From Chlorokybus atmophyticus (lineage: Eukaryota > Streptophyta > Chlorokybophyceae > Chlorokybales > Chlorokybaceae), in assembly GCA_009103225.1 (NCBI GenBank), contig RHPI01002069.1:2408206-2472205 (forward strand): a stretch of DNA of 64,000 nucleotides, in the 5' to 3' direction. This document shows, piece by piece, positions 35,590-48,622 of this stretch. The translations under genes were made by a program, and so were the position numbers. Positions within the stretch are counted from its first letter, which is position 1; the number at the start of each line of letters is the position of its first letter. The notes beneath the pieces are model-generated. The model did not search any database, was not told the DNA's origin, and saw only the letters and a list, made by a program, of their open reading frames with translations.

Positions 35590-36316
35590 CAATTGAGTTG
35601 GAAGCAATAGGTGGAGGACTCGCACGCATTGTATGTACACCCCTTCACCCAGTCCAACAACCCCTCTTCGTGTCTTAGCCACCAGCAACATTTACATACA
35701 CTACTTCAATCCAAGCAAAGCCAGACGATGATGCTGTGGCATGGGGACAAAATGCAAACATGCATGCTAGGAGCTGCCCAGGCCCAAGATGCAAGAGCTC
35801 AGGAGACTTGGAGTAACCCTGCGGAGGTGTACTGTACAGGCAGGCCGTCATAGACTATCATATAACAAACATAAGGGTTGCAAGCCAGCAACTCAAGCGG
35901 AAAAAGGGGGGCCAATGCAGAACATATGATGTACATAGACATACTCTGCAGATTGTGGTCATGCTGTGCGTTGCACTGCATGCACAAGTAGCACATGATT
36001 GTTGACTATGACAGTTGGCCTTGGTGGCCATGAGCTTGGGTGGCTCACACCGCATGATGATGAGATACACAAGGCGGCGACTGATCATGCACAGCATACA
36101 GCACGCAAACGCACACACTTACCTTCAGGGCAGGGCAAACATATCATTCTTACGGTGTGTCATAAGCCAATGGGTCAACACAAACAGCGTTTGACAGGAC
36201 ATCTATTATCACCGGCATGAAATAATTTGACATATGACAACGGCACCTGCTGTCAGCAGTCAGGTGTCCAATAAGCAATCGACAAGATCAATGTACAACC
36301 ACTGCGTATGTATCGA
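35590..36316. other. Intergenic stretch, no gene seen
   Basis: It separates the 3' ends of the convergent IFT20 and WAT1-like genes. No repeats or RNA genes were recognised. Confidence 0.5.
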
Positions 36317-38619
36317 TTAGGGAGCTTCGGGGTGCATCTCAAGCTGCGACTTGTGCAATTGAATTTCAGCCAGACGCTCGCTCTCGCTGCGGCCCCAAGT
36401 CACCAGAAACAACCCGGACAGGATGAAACACCCGCCGCATAAGCTGCAACAAGGGGAAATGGGGTCAAGTTGGATTGCAACCGTGTAATCAGATGATGTG
36501 CGTACGTGTGTGCATCTGTGTACGTGTGCTTGCCTTCCGGCAAAGACGGGTGTGCCAAGGAACACGTGCGACAGCAGCGTGGCGGCGAGCGGCTGCACCG
36601 GCAAGTAGAGCGCCACCGTGGCGGGACCAACTTGCTTATTGGCCCACGCCATCAGGGAGAAGTTGAGCGCCGACGCCACCAGCCCCTGCGTAGTATCAAT
36701 ACAATCTCAACACACTGTTACACAACACAACAACATGACAGACAACAACAAGCACTTACCCCGTACATGACGGCACCCACGCCCGAAGCATTCAGCTGCC
36801 AGTCCGATGTCGAAGTGACAAATAACGCCGTGAAAGCGATGCACGCACCGCCACAGCAATATGACCACGCTGTTGTACTGTTCAACACACGAGGAGTTAA
36901 TACATGCGTTGGAAACTGTTGTCGTATTGGTTATCGACAACACAACAAGATTGGTACCTTATGGGTAGGGGGTATTGGCGCAGGACGACACTCTGCAGCG
37001 TGAGGTAGAAAGCCATGCACAGGCAGTTGCCAAGAAGACAGCACACGCCAAGGAAGCGATGGTTGGCATTGAGCGACTGCGAGTGACTATCCGCGTCCTC
37101 GTCCCCATCACCATCAACCTCCTTTACACAATAAACTTGAAACGTACGAGCATGCACGCAAATATTCACACACATACACACACGCGCATGCGCACGCACG
37201 GACGCACGCATGTACACACAAATGCGTGTGCATGCTCGCGCACATGCGGCAACTTGCTCTCATGACATCACACACCAGTCACCTGTTGCAACGTTGTTGC
37301 TGGCGTGATGACCGACACACCCTTCCCGCTGGTTGTGGTTGTTGTCATGTTGTTCGCATGATTGAGCTCGTGCAGCGCGCGATGATGAGGCTGTGGCTGT
37401 TGCTGCTGCGCCAACAACAACACCGGCGCGGGCAACACCTTTTGAAGGCCACTCTGTGCTAAGCCAAGAGGCTGAGACAGAGACTTCGTCAGCTGTGTCT
37501 GTGTGTGGCGTTGCGGGTCGATAATAATACAACAACAACAACAACTCTCTCTCTGCATGTGCTTACTTACTGCGTGTAAAGCATCAAAGCTTCCTCTCCC
37601 GAGCAGCGCGGGGCCTCGGTAGGCCACCATCACCATCGCCCCGCACACGCACACGGCGATGCCAAACAACTTGGCCACGCCGTCGCGACGCCGCAGCGCA
37701 ACCGTCTCATTCCTGAACACGTGTGTGGTTGCGTGTGTGTGATGCCATTGACACAACACACGCACGCACGCAGAGAAAAGAGCTCACACCCACATTCTAC
37801 TGCCCACGCAACCACACACACACACACACATCACGTTGTAGTTGTGTGATGAGGGGGTGGGGGTGGGGGTGTGGGTGTGGGTGTACCTGAGGAGTATGGC
37901 GAGCAGGAAGGTGAAGACGGGTATGGATGGCTGCATTGCGGCCGCGTACGGAGGCGAAGTTAACTTCAACCCCACCAAAAACAATAAATGGTTGGCAAAA
38001 ATCCTGTGGAGATCAAACAACCAATCACATGTGCACTAAAACAATGTAACAGTGTGTGCGCCCGAGCATAGGAACCAAACACGCGCACACAGGCACGCAC
38101 GCGAGCGCTCTCACATTACTTGTCCTTGTGCGCGTGTGACGTCTCGAAGTGTGTGTGTATATGTGTGGCAAACTTGTGTCTATGTCGTTAAAACTGAACA
38201 CGCACGCAACGCCACATGCAAGCGCACAACAGTTCATTGGTTGTAGAGAGTGACTGGCTGGCTGATTACCCTGTGAAACCGAGCAGGAAGAAATAGAATG
38301 CGAGTTTGCGTGAGACGGGTGGCCTTCCTTTTCCCCTATCTAGGGCGGCGGCGGCGGCGATGACGACCAGGACGGCGAGGAGGTCCCTGAACGTGCAGAA
38401 CACGAACTCGTTGGCCCCATTGGACAGCGCCTGCTTGGACAGGACTTGGTAGCCAGCGTGGGAGAACTGGACGAAGAGGAGGACGGCGTGCACAGCAGCA
38501 GGACCTCGCACCCTCCTCCTGACACCGCCGCCGCCGCCGCCTCCTGCATGCGCCTTGCCACCGCTCACGGACGGCGTCCTGGGCGTCGTCGCCACAGACG
38601 GCGTCCTGGCGCTCATCAT
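36317..38619 (-). CDS. WAT1/EamA-type drug/metabolite transporter
   Basis: Eight exons (38619-38270, 38003-37887, 37712-37571, 37492-37283, 37121-36958, 36877-36760, 36685-36534, 36443-36317) join in phase and give 459 aa. Two EamA units are visible. The first runs from [20 protein letters not shown] through the plant-type [19 protein letters not shown] segment to [17 protein letters not shown]. The second starts after an acidic, His/Gln-rich loop (about residues 205-290) and ends [37 protein letters not shown]. Ten TM helices are expected. Relatives in plants (WAT1/UMAMIT) move auxin or amino acids; the substrate here is unknown. The intron after 36534 is GC-AG with the classic AG|GCAAGC donor. 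A 78-base intron at 37493-37570 is in frame and could also be retained. The start is the first ATG pair of the exon; 5' coding sequence beyond it is possible. Confidence 0.85.
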
Positions 38620-40770
38620 TGTGACCAAACACAGCCCACCCTGGCTGTGCAATCAGGCTAGCAGTCTCCTTCTCCTGGTCTTGCTCCTGCTCCGGCCTGG
38701 CAGCTGCCGCCCGCTACCCATGGCCTGGCGCTTGTGTTGACAGCTCCTCCCTCATTGTCACCCACCTCATCACCTCAGTTCATTGAGGCGGTGGTAACGT
38801 GAGATGCTCATTGAGCGGAGGCGGCTGCGGCATTGGAGAAAGGCGTCCACCCTGCTCCCATCGCCTCAATCGCCGCCTCTTCCGCTGCCAGCAACCAGCA
38901 CAGCAACCAGTAGGCTGAGGCGCGTGATGAGGCAGGATCACCTGTCTTTGTGAACTAATGCGATCCCGATGTGATCCCGAATTCAGTGTTGGCCCGCACT
39001 GAACTGCAAGTGTTACAAGTGTGTTGCAGCCTGCACACTACCCAAAACTGTACTAATACTGTAGTACAAGTCGTTTATGTGCAAGACCCGTTGTTTGAAT
39101 ACAAGCGCCCTTCAAAGAAGTGGGTAAGGGGATCAACATGGCATGATAGTGTGCATGAGGGAGGGGTGTGCGTTTGCATGGTTGTCGTATTGGGCTTGTG
39201 GCGATGTTAGCGTTATGGCTTTAACACCTTGTCATTGTCGAATGTACAATGCGTATATGTATAGCAAGAGCGAGTCTCTGCAGTCTGATAAGATGTCGAG
39301 GGAGGATGTGTATGTTGAGTTGGGTGATAGAGCGCATGTCACCCTGCGTATTGTCGGGCCTTGTGTCCTGGGTACGTTGCGCATCGTAGCGAAGACACGG
39401 CCTTTGGCGAGAAGATCCAGTGATACTGAAACTCTCTGGGCTGCATGCACACAGTATGTGATCGGTATGTATGCAGGATTGACGTGTTGGGTTGCATGAG
39501 CAACAAACTTGTTGGGCGTACATCCAGATGATGAGGCCAGAGAACTGCACAGGAGAACTGCACACCCAACAATTTGCATGCACAGTCAAGCACATGTATC
39601 CCTCACTCACTCGCACGCACGCATGCACACACACACACCTGTGCCAGGGTACAACTTCCTCGCCAAGTCGACAAACTCGCATCTNTCGGGCACCAGCCAT
39701 GCTCGTTCAGCAACATCTCACCCGTATTGTGTCCGTAGCTACAATCCAAATACATCACCATCAAACTGAAAGATCATGCTTATAGCACCAATCTTACTTC
39801 ATAACATGGAATAATTATAGCACAGAGCGTAAGATGTGGTTGCAGATTGCGCCTCTAACTAGTTGCCGCAAGCTTGTGCCATGCCCAAGATTCACAGTGT
39901 TCGCCGCAAAACCGTGCTATATGCTCAATTTAGCAAACCATTCAACATGAGCTCCGTACAAAGTACTTGCTTATTTTGATGTTGACATCAACGTTTATCA
40001 TGTTAAAGATAATGTCAATTAATCAACGCTTTCAGCGTAGCGCATAACAACAATGTACAAGATGGGTGCTGCCAAATTATAACACATTGCTTGCGTGCAT
40101 ATGGTTTTATCAGATAGCACACAAGGAAAACGTTTATATACAAAGCAATATGTGCTTTGCTCGTTTGCGATGAGAGTTGTTGCTACATAAGGTTAGGTCA
40201 CACACATGATACGTGTGCTTGATCTGATACAACCATGCTGTGAGCTTATTGTTATGGAGTAGCCCAAGTTTATATGGGATGCTAATGAGTAGCGTTACAT
40301 AATCCACTCATCAACCACACGAACAACTTGTGCATATATGATTAAGTGGCAAAGGCCATGTGTTCACACGTATAGCTGCAAGCGTAGAAGTAAGGTGTGT
40401 TGCCCCCTATGCTGCAACAATCGCTACCATTGGTGCCATTGTGATAACGATGACTGCTGACACAGGGGGCCAACAATCTTTATTGTGATTGTGCACGAAA
40501 TCTAAGCCATGCTATGCCTCGTCATGTATATTACACATGTATATCAACAGTCAATTCCAATACACACAAGTAACCCTCCAATCTGCTACCATTGGGCAAC
40601 TATGTTTTGAAACCCGAAACCTGCAAGTTTATAGCAAGTTAAGGACCCTGACAACACACAAAAAGCGCAAGTATAAGCAACACATCCTACCTTCACACCG
40701 GCGATTGTGCGTCTTGTCGAAACACTTTTACATCCCTGTCTTTCCCTCAAGCGCGTGACCCGCTCTTCCC
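38620..40770. other. Intergenic stretch, including a misplaced 412-base block
   Basis: 38620-38950 is GC-rich upstream sequence of the WAT1-like gene. 39273-39684 is a perfect copy of 28448-28859 that ends at an n (39685). From 39690 to about 40750 the DNA is AT-rich and no gene was seen. Confidence 0.5.
39273..39684 (-). pseudogene. Perfect duplicate fragment of the secreted-protein gene, probably artefactual
   Basis: No difference was noticed from 28448-28859, covering parts of two exons and an intron. The right border is a single n. No other part of that gene is nearby, so it is best read as a scaffolding error. Confidence 0.85.
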
Positions 40771-43700
40771 TCAATCAAAGATCCTTATGTTCTCATTTTG
40801 CATAGCGAAGAGCTGCGCGGGGTGGGCACGATCACGAGTGGTTATGCGTGGTGAGTGGTGGATTGGTCTTTGTGCCTCAAGTCAGTTTGACACGCGTCTA
40901 TTGTGACAAACGCAAACAGCAACTTGCCTGATAGACGTAGCGTGCAAGGTCGAAAGAGTGCGAGCCCGGGCGCGGCACAGCCGAGTCAAAGTAGTGGTAC
41001 TTTGTCGCCATCGGCCCGGACTTCCTGTTGTTGAGCGTGTGTGTGAGAGGAATGCGCAACAACCACATGACGTTGCACTGCTTGTGTTAGGCATGCAAAG
41101 GCTTTTCACTTACGTGTCACTGTCACGGTAGGGCTGAAACCCATATAGGTCCACCTCATCGCACACCTGCTCGTGCACATACATATGTATCTCATACATA
41201 TGTGCGTGCATGTGAAGCAGAAAGTGTGAGATGGCACGCAGGAATGCATGCACACATGCGCGCACGCATCCATGTGCGTGTGCGTGTGCGTGTGTGCACT
41301 CGCCTGAAGTGCAAAGAAGAACACGTAGAACCCCGACATCGGTTTCTCCCCAGTGTATCTCCCCAGCCCACATCTATGAAACCTCCTCCTCAGCTCTCTG
41401 TACAGCTGGAACCCCTCCGCGACGAGCCTCGGCGACATCGCGAGCACGCGTCTGTCGGGGTGGGAGCGCGTGAGCTTCACGTACGACAGACGCCACCAGT
41501 GCTCTTTTTCGGTGACTTGGAGACGGGACTTGCCGAGACCGAATGAACTCGGGTCGAACATCTCGAAGAGGACGAGCTGGGTGTCGCGGGAACGCCAGTT
41601 CCAACGGTAACTGATGGACACAGGTGTATAGGTTTATCACGCTCACGCAATGAAGTTGTCATTGAGTACAGAGACACGCGCGCATGTACACATACGCGGG
41701 AGCATGTGAATGCACATGTGCATGCACGCACTGATACTCACACGCGCACACACGCGCATAAGCATGCGCACGCGTGCGCTGGTGCTTATGCACACGCCTG
41801 CACACATTCGCATATCGGCACATATAGTTGCACAGTCACATACACACACGCACATACACATACACACATGCGTACCCGCGGTGGTCGTCCAGTAGCTGCT
41901 TCGTCCAGTACCCGTTGAGGCTCTCGTGTGTCGTGCGCGCGCCCACGTGCGTCTCGTACCCCTTCACGGGCGCCTGGTTGAACCTCCACACCATGTCGTG
42001 CGCGTCGATCTCGCGGCCGTACTCCGCTCTCAACAACGCACCGCTGTTGCCAACCTGTGAGGTGGGTGGGTGTGAATATTGTGTGTGCGTGTACGCGGGA
42101 GATGCACGTGCATCAGCGTGTGGAGATACATACGATGGCGCACGTGCCGTATCGCTCCTGCGCGTCGCCTTCGGGCAGGGCAGAATAAAGCATGTTGTCA
42201 ACCTACGATGCAATGCAAAAGAAAGTTTAGGCACAGCGAACTCAAGCGCGTGAACACGTTCTTGCATGTGCGCACATAGACACGCACATGCGCACACACA
42301 CGCACGCATGTATGCGCACACGCACGCACGCATATGCACGCACAAGCACACGCACACGCACACGCACACGCACACGCATGAACAACCACCACAACAACGA
42401 CTGTTGCCCTCACCCTATACACGTCCCCCTCCTTCCTTTTCCCCCTCGTGACTCCCCTCGGCAGCTCCACGAAGCTCCCGTTCACGACGCACGCGCGGTG
42501 GAGGGACAGCGGGCCCACATAACGGACGTCAAGACCGGCCACCAACGCCTTGGCCTCGGACGCCATACGATCTGTGGGGTGGATGTTGTTTTTGTTGGTG
42601 GAGGTGGTGGTGACATGGTTGTTCACAACAGGTGTAAGTGTTGTTTACTTGTTACCTATGGAGCAGTCGCTGCCTGCGTAGATGGGATCGCACACGCACG
42701 TGCCGTTACGCCAAGACCCGTGTTTGTTGCAATCCACCTTATATGACACAGATCACAACCCAACAACATTCACACTCAACACGTGATGTGAGACGAGAGA
42801 GAGTGAGCGAGTGCTATTACTCCTCCTTGTGTACACATACCGCACATTCGTGTCGTTTGCACACTGGCAGCGTCCCTTGTATCTGGACAGGGGCAAGTGT
42901 ATGCATCTCGCTGTTGTTCTCTTCCATGTTGGTGCCGCGAAGGCGCACCAGTTTGGCCGACGCCAGCGTGAGGTACATCAGCCACTCTGTACCTGATAAG
43001 AGAGTGTGTGTGTTGATGAGTGTCATGATGGATCACATATGTGTGCAATGTAAATCAAAGCCCCACACTTACTCGCACGCTCGCGCTCCTCATCGCCAGG
43101 GTCGTAATCGTCGTAATAGTGGTACTTCTTACCGCGCATGTCCGCCCCATACAAGTCCACACTGTCACATACCTGCAGGGAGAGACAACATTTAGCGACA
43201 ACAACGACAACAACAACAACAACAATGATGGCAACCACAGCAGCGATGCCTGTAGTGCAAAGAGAACAGCGTGGAAGGTTGATGAGGCTTCTGTCAGTTG
43301 GTTGCGCGAGTCGCCAGTCGTAGAGTGCAGAGCCTCATCAATCCTAGCAGCAAGGTAGAGATTGTCATGGGTACAAACTAACAACAACAAGATCCTCACA
43401 CACAAGTAAGGTCATGACGATGATGATGATGATGATGATGAACAAGGCAGTCAGGTTGACAGTCACCTGGATGTTATTTTCAAAGCCGCTGCATCAGCGA
43501 ATGCCGCAAGATTGCGCGACAGATAGATTATGCTGTTGGACGGACATCAGCACAAGTACAACATGTCAGTGTTGCCACTGCAAGCATACATGCATGCGCA
43601 AGCACGTGTAATGCCCTCTCTCCACGCGCACAAACATACCAACCTGAACCGTCACAAGCATCACCCACCTTGATGTTGGGAAGAGCTGTCGCAGCTGCAC

Positions 43701-46608
43701 GTACGCCTCCTGCGAGTGCTGCGAGTACAGCACCAGCGTCGCCTCCTCAACCCACCTTTCCTTACACACACATACCACATCACACCGACACTGCATCCCA
43801 AACACACACGCACGTGTTGGTAGTCGTCTGTACCATCGTGCGTCTTGCGGTCCGTTCTCCTCGCCGCGCATGAGCATCTCGGTCCAGAAGTGGTTCAGGA
43901 CCTGGAAGGTGGTCTTGCTGCCAACGTCCGACTCAAAACGGTGCGTGCCTGCGGGTGAGAGGATGACGAGTGTGTGTGGGGGTAGGTGTGGGTGGGTGTG
44001 GGTGTGTGCTGACTCCTGCCCTCTGTCACTCACCTGCGTTGTGTATGCGGAAGACTGCGTCTGCCTCGTCAATGTTGCCACCGAGCTCACTGCGCACGAC
44101 ATGTGATTGAGAGAGAGCAGACAGTGGCATGCGCTTCGACACGATAGGCTCCTACATTACTGAACATAAACATGCACGTATACACACACGTGCACACGCA
44201 CACTCATGCGCAGTTCAAAGAATGCAACTCTCGATCACCTGTTGATAAGGGAGCCCGAGTTGCCCACAACCGCGCACGTATCGTACCTCGCAGCAAAGTC
44301 CTCTACACGAAAGCATCAAGCAAAGACCAGGACTCTCTTAGCCATCACATTACATATCACAACCACCACAGTCCCACCATATACATCACCATCATCGTCA
44401 CACACACCTGCGGGTATGGCACCCAACAGCTCCGGCGGAACCTGGTTCAAACAACACGATCCACATGGTCACTACTCACTCCCATGCAAACATGCGCGCG
44501 TGTCAACAGCAACCCCACATCCTCATGCACTCACGGCAAAGCGCAGACGTGTCTTTGTTACTGGCTCCACGAACTCGACCTCGTATCTGCTCTCACGCAC
44601 TTGCGCCTTATGTGCAACCAACGACAATGTTGTTGTTGTTGTTCTCCCCGGCTTCATCGCTAACCCAGCCAGCAGCGACCCCGCCACGTCCCTCACCAAA
44701 TCATCTGCACATGGCATGGATAGCTGTGATGGTGAGCACATTGCTGTTGTTGTTGTTGTTGGCTTACCATCGTATGCGAACAGGGGCACGGGGTTGCTGG
44801 ACTGAGCGTCATCGACCGCATCACCACAGCCACACACCTGATCAATTGACAATAGTATTGGGGAAAAACAGTACCTTCATGTACAACCACAACCACAACA
44901 ACAACCACTTGCCGTGACTCGCACGGGTAGGTTTGTGCCCGTGCCACCCGGCGCAACGCATCGGATGGCCTCATCACCAATCCACCTGGTGGCCTGGTAC
45001 GAACACACACAACTCATGTCATCAACAACATTGAGAAGTGACCCACCCGTTGTAAGAGCGTGCATGCTAAACAACAACCCACACCTGGCAGGGTGCCCCG
45101 CCGATGCTGACGAGTGGGAACGACTCTGCGGCGCCAAAGTTCTTGCCTCTTATTATCAACATCTGCGATTGGCGAGTGGGTCAATGGTATGATAAGAACA
45201 AGTGTTGGGTGTGAAACAGAAAAAGCACTCACTGTGCCACCCGAGCGTGGAGCGTGACTCGGCTCCACCCTCAACACCACCGGCACTGCGTGCGTGTCAA
45301 ACACAGGGATGCACGTTGAAACAACAACGACAACAACAACAAGCAGTATCCCTCACCATCGTAAGAGAAGAGCGCGCTGCGTGTTGAAGACGACGATACG
45401 AGCCCATTCACATCAAACTCAATCGCCCGATATGCCCCTTTTACACATACCCACATCAACACTCACTCCCCACCACCCTCACCATCACACCATCACAACA
45501 CCACCACCACAACAACAACACCCACAACACCCACAACAACTCCTCCTCACCTGTCCCCGGCGGCACCTTGCACCTCAGGACGCTCTCCTCCACCTCCACC
45601 TCGTACGTGACGCACGCCACTCCCCCGACAGCAACCCTCTCGACGGTCTCTCTGGTCCCAAGATTAGAGCCATGTATTGTGATGATAGTCCCGCCCGAAG
45701 AAGGACCGTGAGTGGGGTCGATCGAACGAACTGTGAGAAGGGAGATGTTGTTGGTGGTGTCGGGTGGGGTTGGAGTGTTTGATGCAAGTGTCGCTCTTGC
45801 CTTGGGGGCATGTTGGGTCTGCACAGTTGTTGCTGTGGATTTGGAGGTTGGCATTGTTGTTGGTGTCGTCGTTGACGTTGTGGTTGCGGGAGTGGGAGTG
45901 GGAGAGGCTGCGGGAGGAGCGCGCGAAGAGGGGGAGATCTGCGAGACAGTGGTGAGCGGTATGAAACCGTGCATATGGCGAGATGTGCGTGCATGAGCGC
46001 ATGCGTGCGCGCGAGCGCCGGGCGTGCTTGTGTGTGTGGGTATGCTTGCGTGTGTGCATGTGTGTGCACATGTGGGTGGGTGGGTGGGTGGGCGCGCGTG
46101 TGCGGGCGTGTGTGCCTGCGCTGGGTATGCGGGTGCGTGCAGGTGGGTGCGTGTGCTTTTTCTCACAGTGGGTGTCTGTTGAAGAGGAGGTGTGCCAGAT
46201 GTCGAAAGAGGGCGCGACGTGCGGGAGGAGAAAAGGCAGCAACGCTGTGGGGACTATCAAAACCAGAACCTGTCATACCAACAATCAGTGATCTCTCTCC
46301 TGCTTGAGGATTCTGACGAGCAGGCACCGTCAATGTGCGCCATCAAGCGTGCACATACACATACACATACACACAAGCGCGCACGCACGCATGCAAGTAT
46401 GCACACACTTGTCACGCTTCCATCCCCTCACCAGCAGCAACCATGTGCGCTTGGTCCTGGACGATGCGCGAGGAGGAGGATGCAAATGATGTTGTTGATG
46501 TTGTTGTTGCCTGCGAGTTGTCTGCGATGGTCTACTGGAGGAACAGGAGGCGTCCACTGCTGCTGCTGTTGATGATGATGATGATGATGACGGCGGTGCA
46601 GATGACAT
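40771..46608 (-). CDS. Type II membrane protein with TIG repeats and two GT29 (sialyltransferase) domains
   Basis: Twenty-six exons join in phase and give 974 aa: 46608-46432, 46269-46167, 45907-45551, 45437-45357, 45285-45233, 45162-45085, 44993-44913, 44837-44768, 44704-44535, 44441-44408, 44302-44239, 44089-44034, 43948-43834, 43755-43669, 43532-43467, 43343-43250, 43172-43073, 42992-42841, 42737-42656, 42571-42414, 42202-42134, 42054-41876, 41610-41304, 41166-41114, 41024-40928, 40812-40771. Order: Ser/Gln-rich cytosolic tail; TM anchor (LLLVLVLIVPTALLPFLLP); Thr/Pro linker; TIG 1 (HGPSSGGTIITIHGSNLG); TIG 2 (HAPRSGGT...IIRGKNFG); GT29 domain 1 (motif L CAVVGNSGSL...GGNIDEADAVFR; motif S VCDSVDLYG; III YHYYD); EGF-like Cys motif (CNKHGSWRNGTCVCD); GT29 domain 2 (CAIVGNSGALL...YGREIDAHDMVWRFNQAP; VCDEVDLYG; YHYFD). 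GT29 enzymes are Golgi CMP-sugar transferases; donor sugar here is unknown. Four introns use GC donors. Confidence 0.88.
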
Positions 46609-48622
46609 GGCTGGCTACAGAGTAGCTAGTTTCGGCGTCCCTCCCCTCCCCTTTCCACCCTTCAGTAGTTGCGTCTAGTCATTGAATGAGTGCCGGTGGC
46701 CATCGCCGCCGCCCGACGACGACGACAACGACGACGGCGCTGTGGTGTTTGTCTGGCACGGCCGTTGTGTGTTAGCCTGTCATCACATGACAGTCGCAGG
46801 GGAGTCCTGGTCCAGGTCCAGGACTCGTAGCGCAGGGGAGTCCCGGTCCAGGACGGGGCTTGCTTGAGTTTTCATGAAACAGCCCTTGAAGGCCCTAAGG
46901 GCAAGTCACAAGCGGTAACTTGCGATACAACTTCTGTGCACCTGCCGCTTTTCTTACATGCTTATCTTCCGGAGCGTGTGACAAGGTATAAGTAATACTC
47001 CTGTGACACAATGTGTGTCCAAGTGTGTTGTTTGTGTGTGACACAAGAGAAGCAGTTTATAAGATTTGGAATGTATCGCAATGCTTCAAATGCATCGTTA
47101 TATCTACCATTTTTCGATAAGAGTATAGCCGACCCACATTTATTTATGAATGCGAGGGGCGCTTTGGTGAGAGGAGACGAAAGATGGATTGAGAGGGGAT
47201 ACGATTACGTGAGCTCAAGTGAGTCAATTTCGTGTGCTTCATGAACTCAAATCCATATTTGTAATACGAGCAAGTTTACATATACATATATGGTGGACTA
47301 TTACGACAAAAGTTTCATGCCAAATATATCATAAACACCATTACTTAATATAATATGTATTGAAATATTGAAGACATATTCAAAGCATTGACGCGCGCTG
47401 GCGCATCGAAAAATTTAAATGCTCAACCTTGAAATAAATAAACTCTTTTGCATAAGACAAAAAAGGTTGAGCCTTCTACAGGATTATTAATATTACATAC
47501 ACTGCGATAATAACTTTCAGCTTACGAAAAAGCGATGTCAGCACAACTGAAAATGCATTATGACTATTATGATTTTTATCAACAATTGTGGCATTCGATC
47601 GAATATGGATGTTGCATGCTTTTACAATTTGTTAATAATGACTACAATTATGTTCTATTAATGTGTCAGTGTATTGTATATCATATTGTACATATTATAC
47701 CGTATATGGTATGATTTACATATGGAATTTATATTGTGTAAATAATTGTAGTAATTACATATCATAACAAAATATAATCATATCTTGTATTATGTAATCG
47801 CATTTTATTATTTATCATACTATGGAATTACACTTTTTTGTTTTTAAATTCAAAATTACGCATAATGACTTGGCCACGAACAGTTTGAACAAGCTACCTA
47901 TTTGATACTACCATTGTGTAATTATGATTATAACATTTGTATGCTGCAGTCTTTAACCCTTCTTGGCCATTTTTTCTACTTCAATATACATGTTTGAATA
48001 AGAACTTAATATAAATTATGTGGCATTATATCCGCTGTAAAAGAGTTGACGCACATGAGCATTCTATACGTGACGAGCATAATAATATTGTTTTTTCTGA
48101 ATTACTTATTTAATTGTGCTACATATATGTTAAGCAACATTGTGTTCACTATAACATATACTAATATTGCTGCATTTGAACATAAAACCAGTGCTGCTAG
48201 AACAGCACCTTATAATACACAATTCAAATTTGTGTAATAAGATGTCTGAACAATCTGATGCGCTTGCCATGTAATGGTTTGGATGCATCCAATGGTGTAC
48301 CTGTGTTAGCACGTCTTGAATGTGGCAGTTCAACAAAATTTCGCAATTCGTGTTCGCATGTAAGAGACGTGACACGGGGTCAATGGTCGACGAAAACCCC
48401 AGGCTCGCAACGGTATAGCTAGCGTCCCTAGCCTATACAGTTGCTTCATCGTGAACTGTATGCTTACACAGCGGCTACGCTGTTTCCTTACACAGCGGGC
48501 AGCGGGCAGAGCCATAATACGGTTGCTGGGCGCTGCGTTGGTGGTTGACAGTGGTAGTAGTAGTGGCCAGGCCTGGCGCCTGGCGCATTGGGCGGCGGCG
48601 GCGGCATCAAGGAGGAGGCAGC
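46609..48622. other. Intergenic region with a very AT-rich core
   Basis: 46609-46900 is GC-rich and holds an imperfect direct repeat of GGGGAGTCC(T/C)GGTCCAGG. 47250-48340 is strongly AT-rich, more than any other part of the window by eye. A short open frame at 47011-47244 (77 aa) has no recognised domain. No RNA gene was found. Confidence 0.5.

Noticed and set aside
40898-40928. Stop codon at 40898 as the end of the second GT29 domain
   Set aside because: The frame stops soon after reading through a perfect GC-type donor. The spliced alternative (exon 40812-40771) gives an ending typical of sialyltransferases and stays in phase.
47011-47244. 77-codon frame as a gene
   Set aside because: No homology recognised, no introns or neighbours, and its length is within chance expectation.
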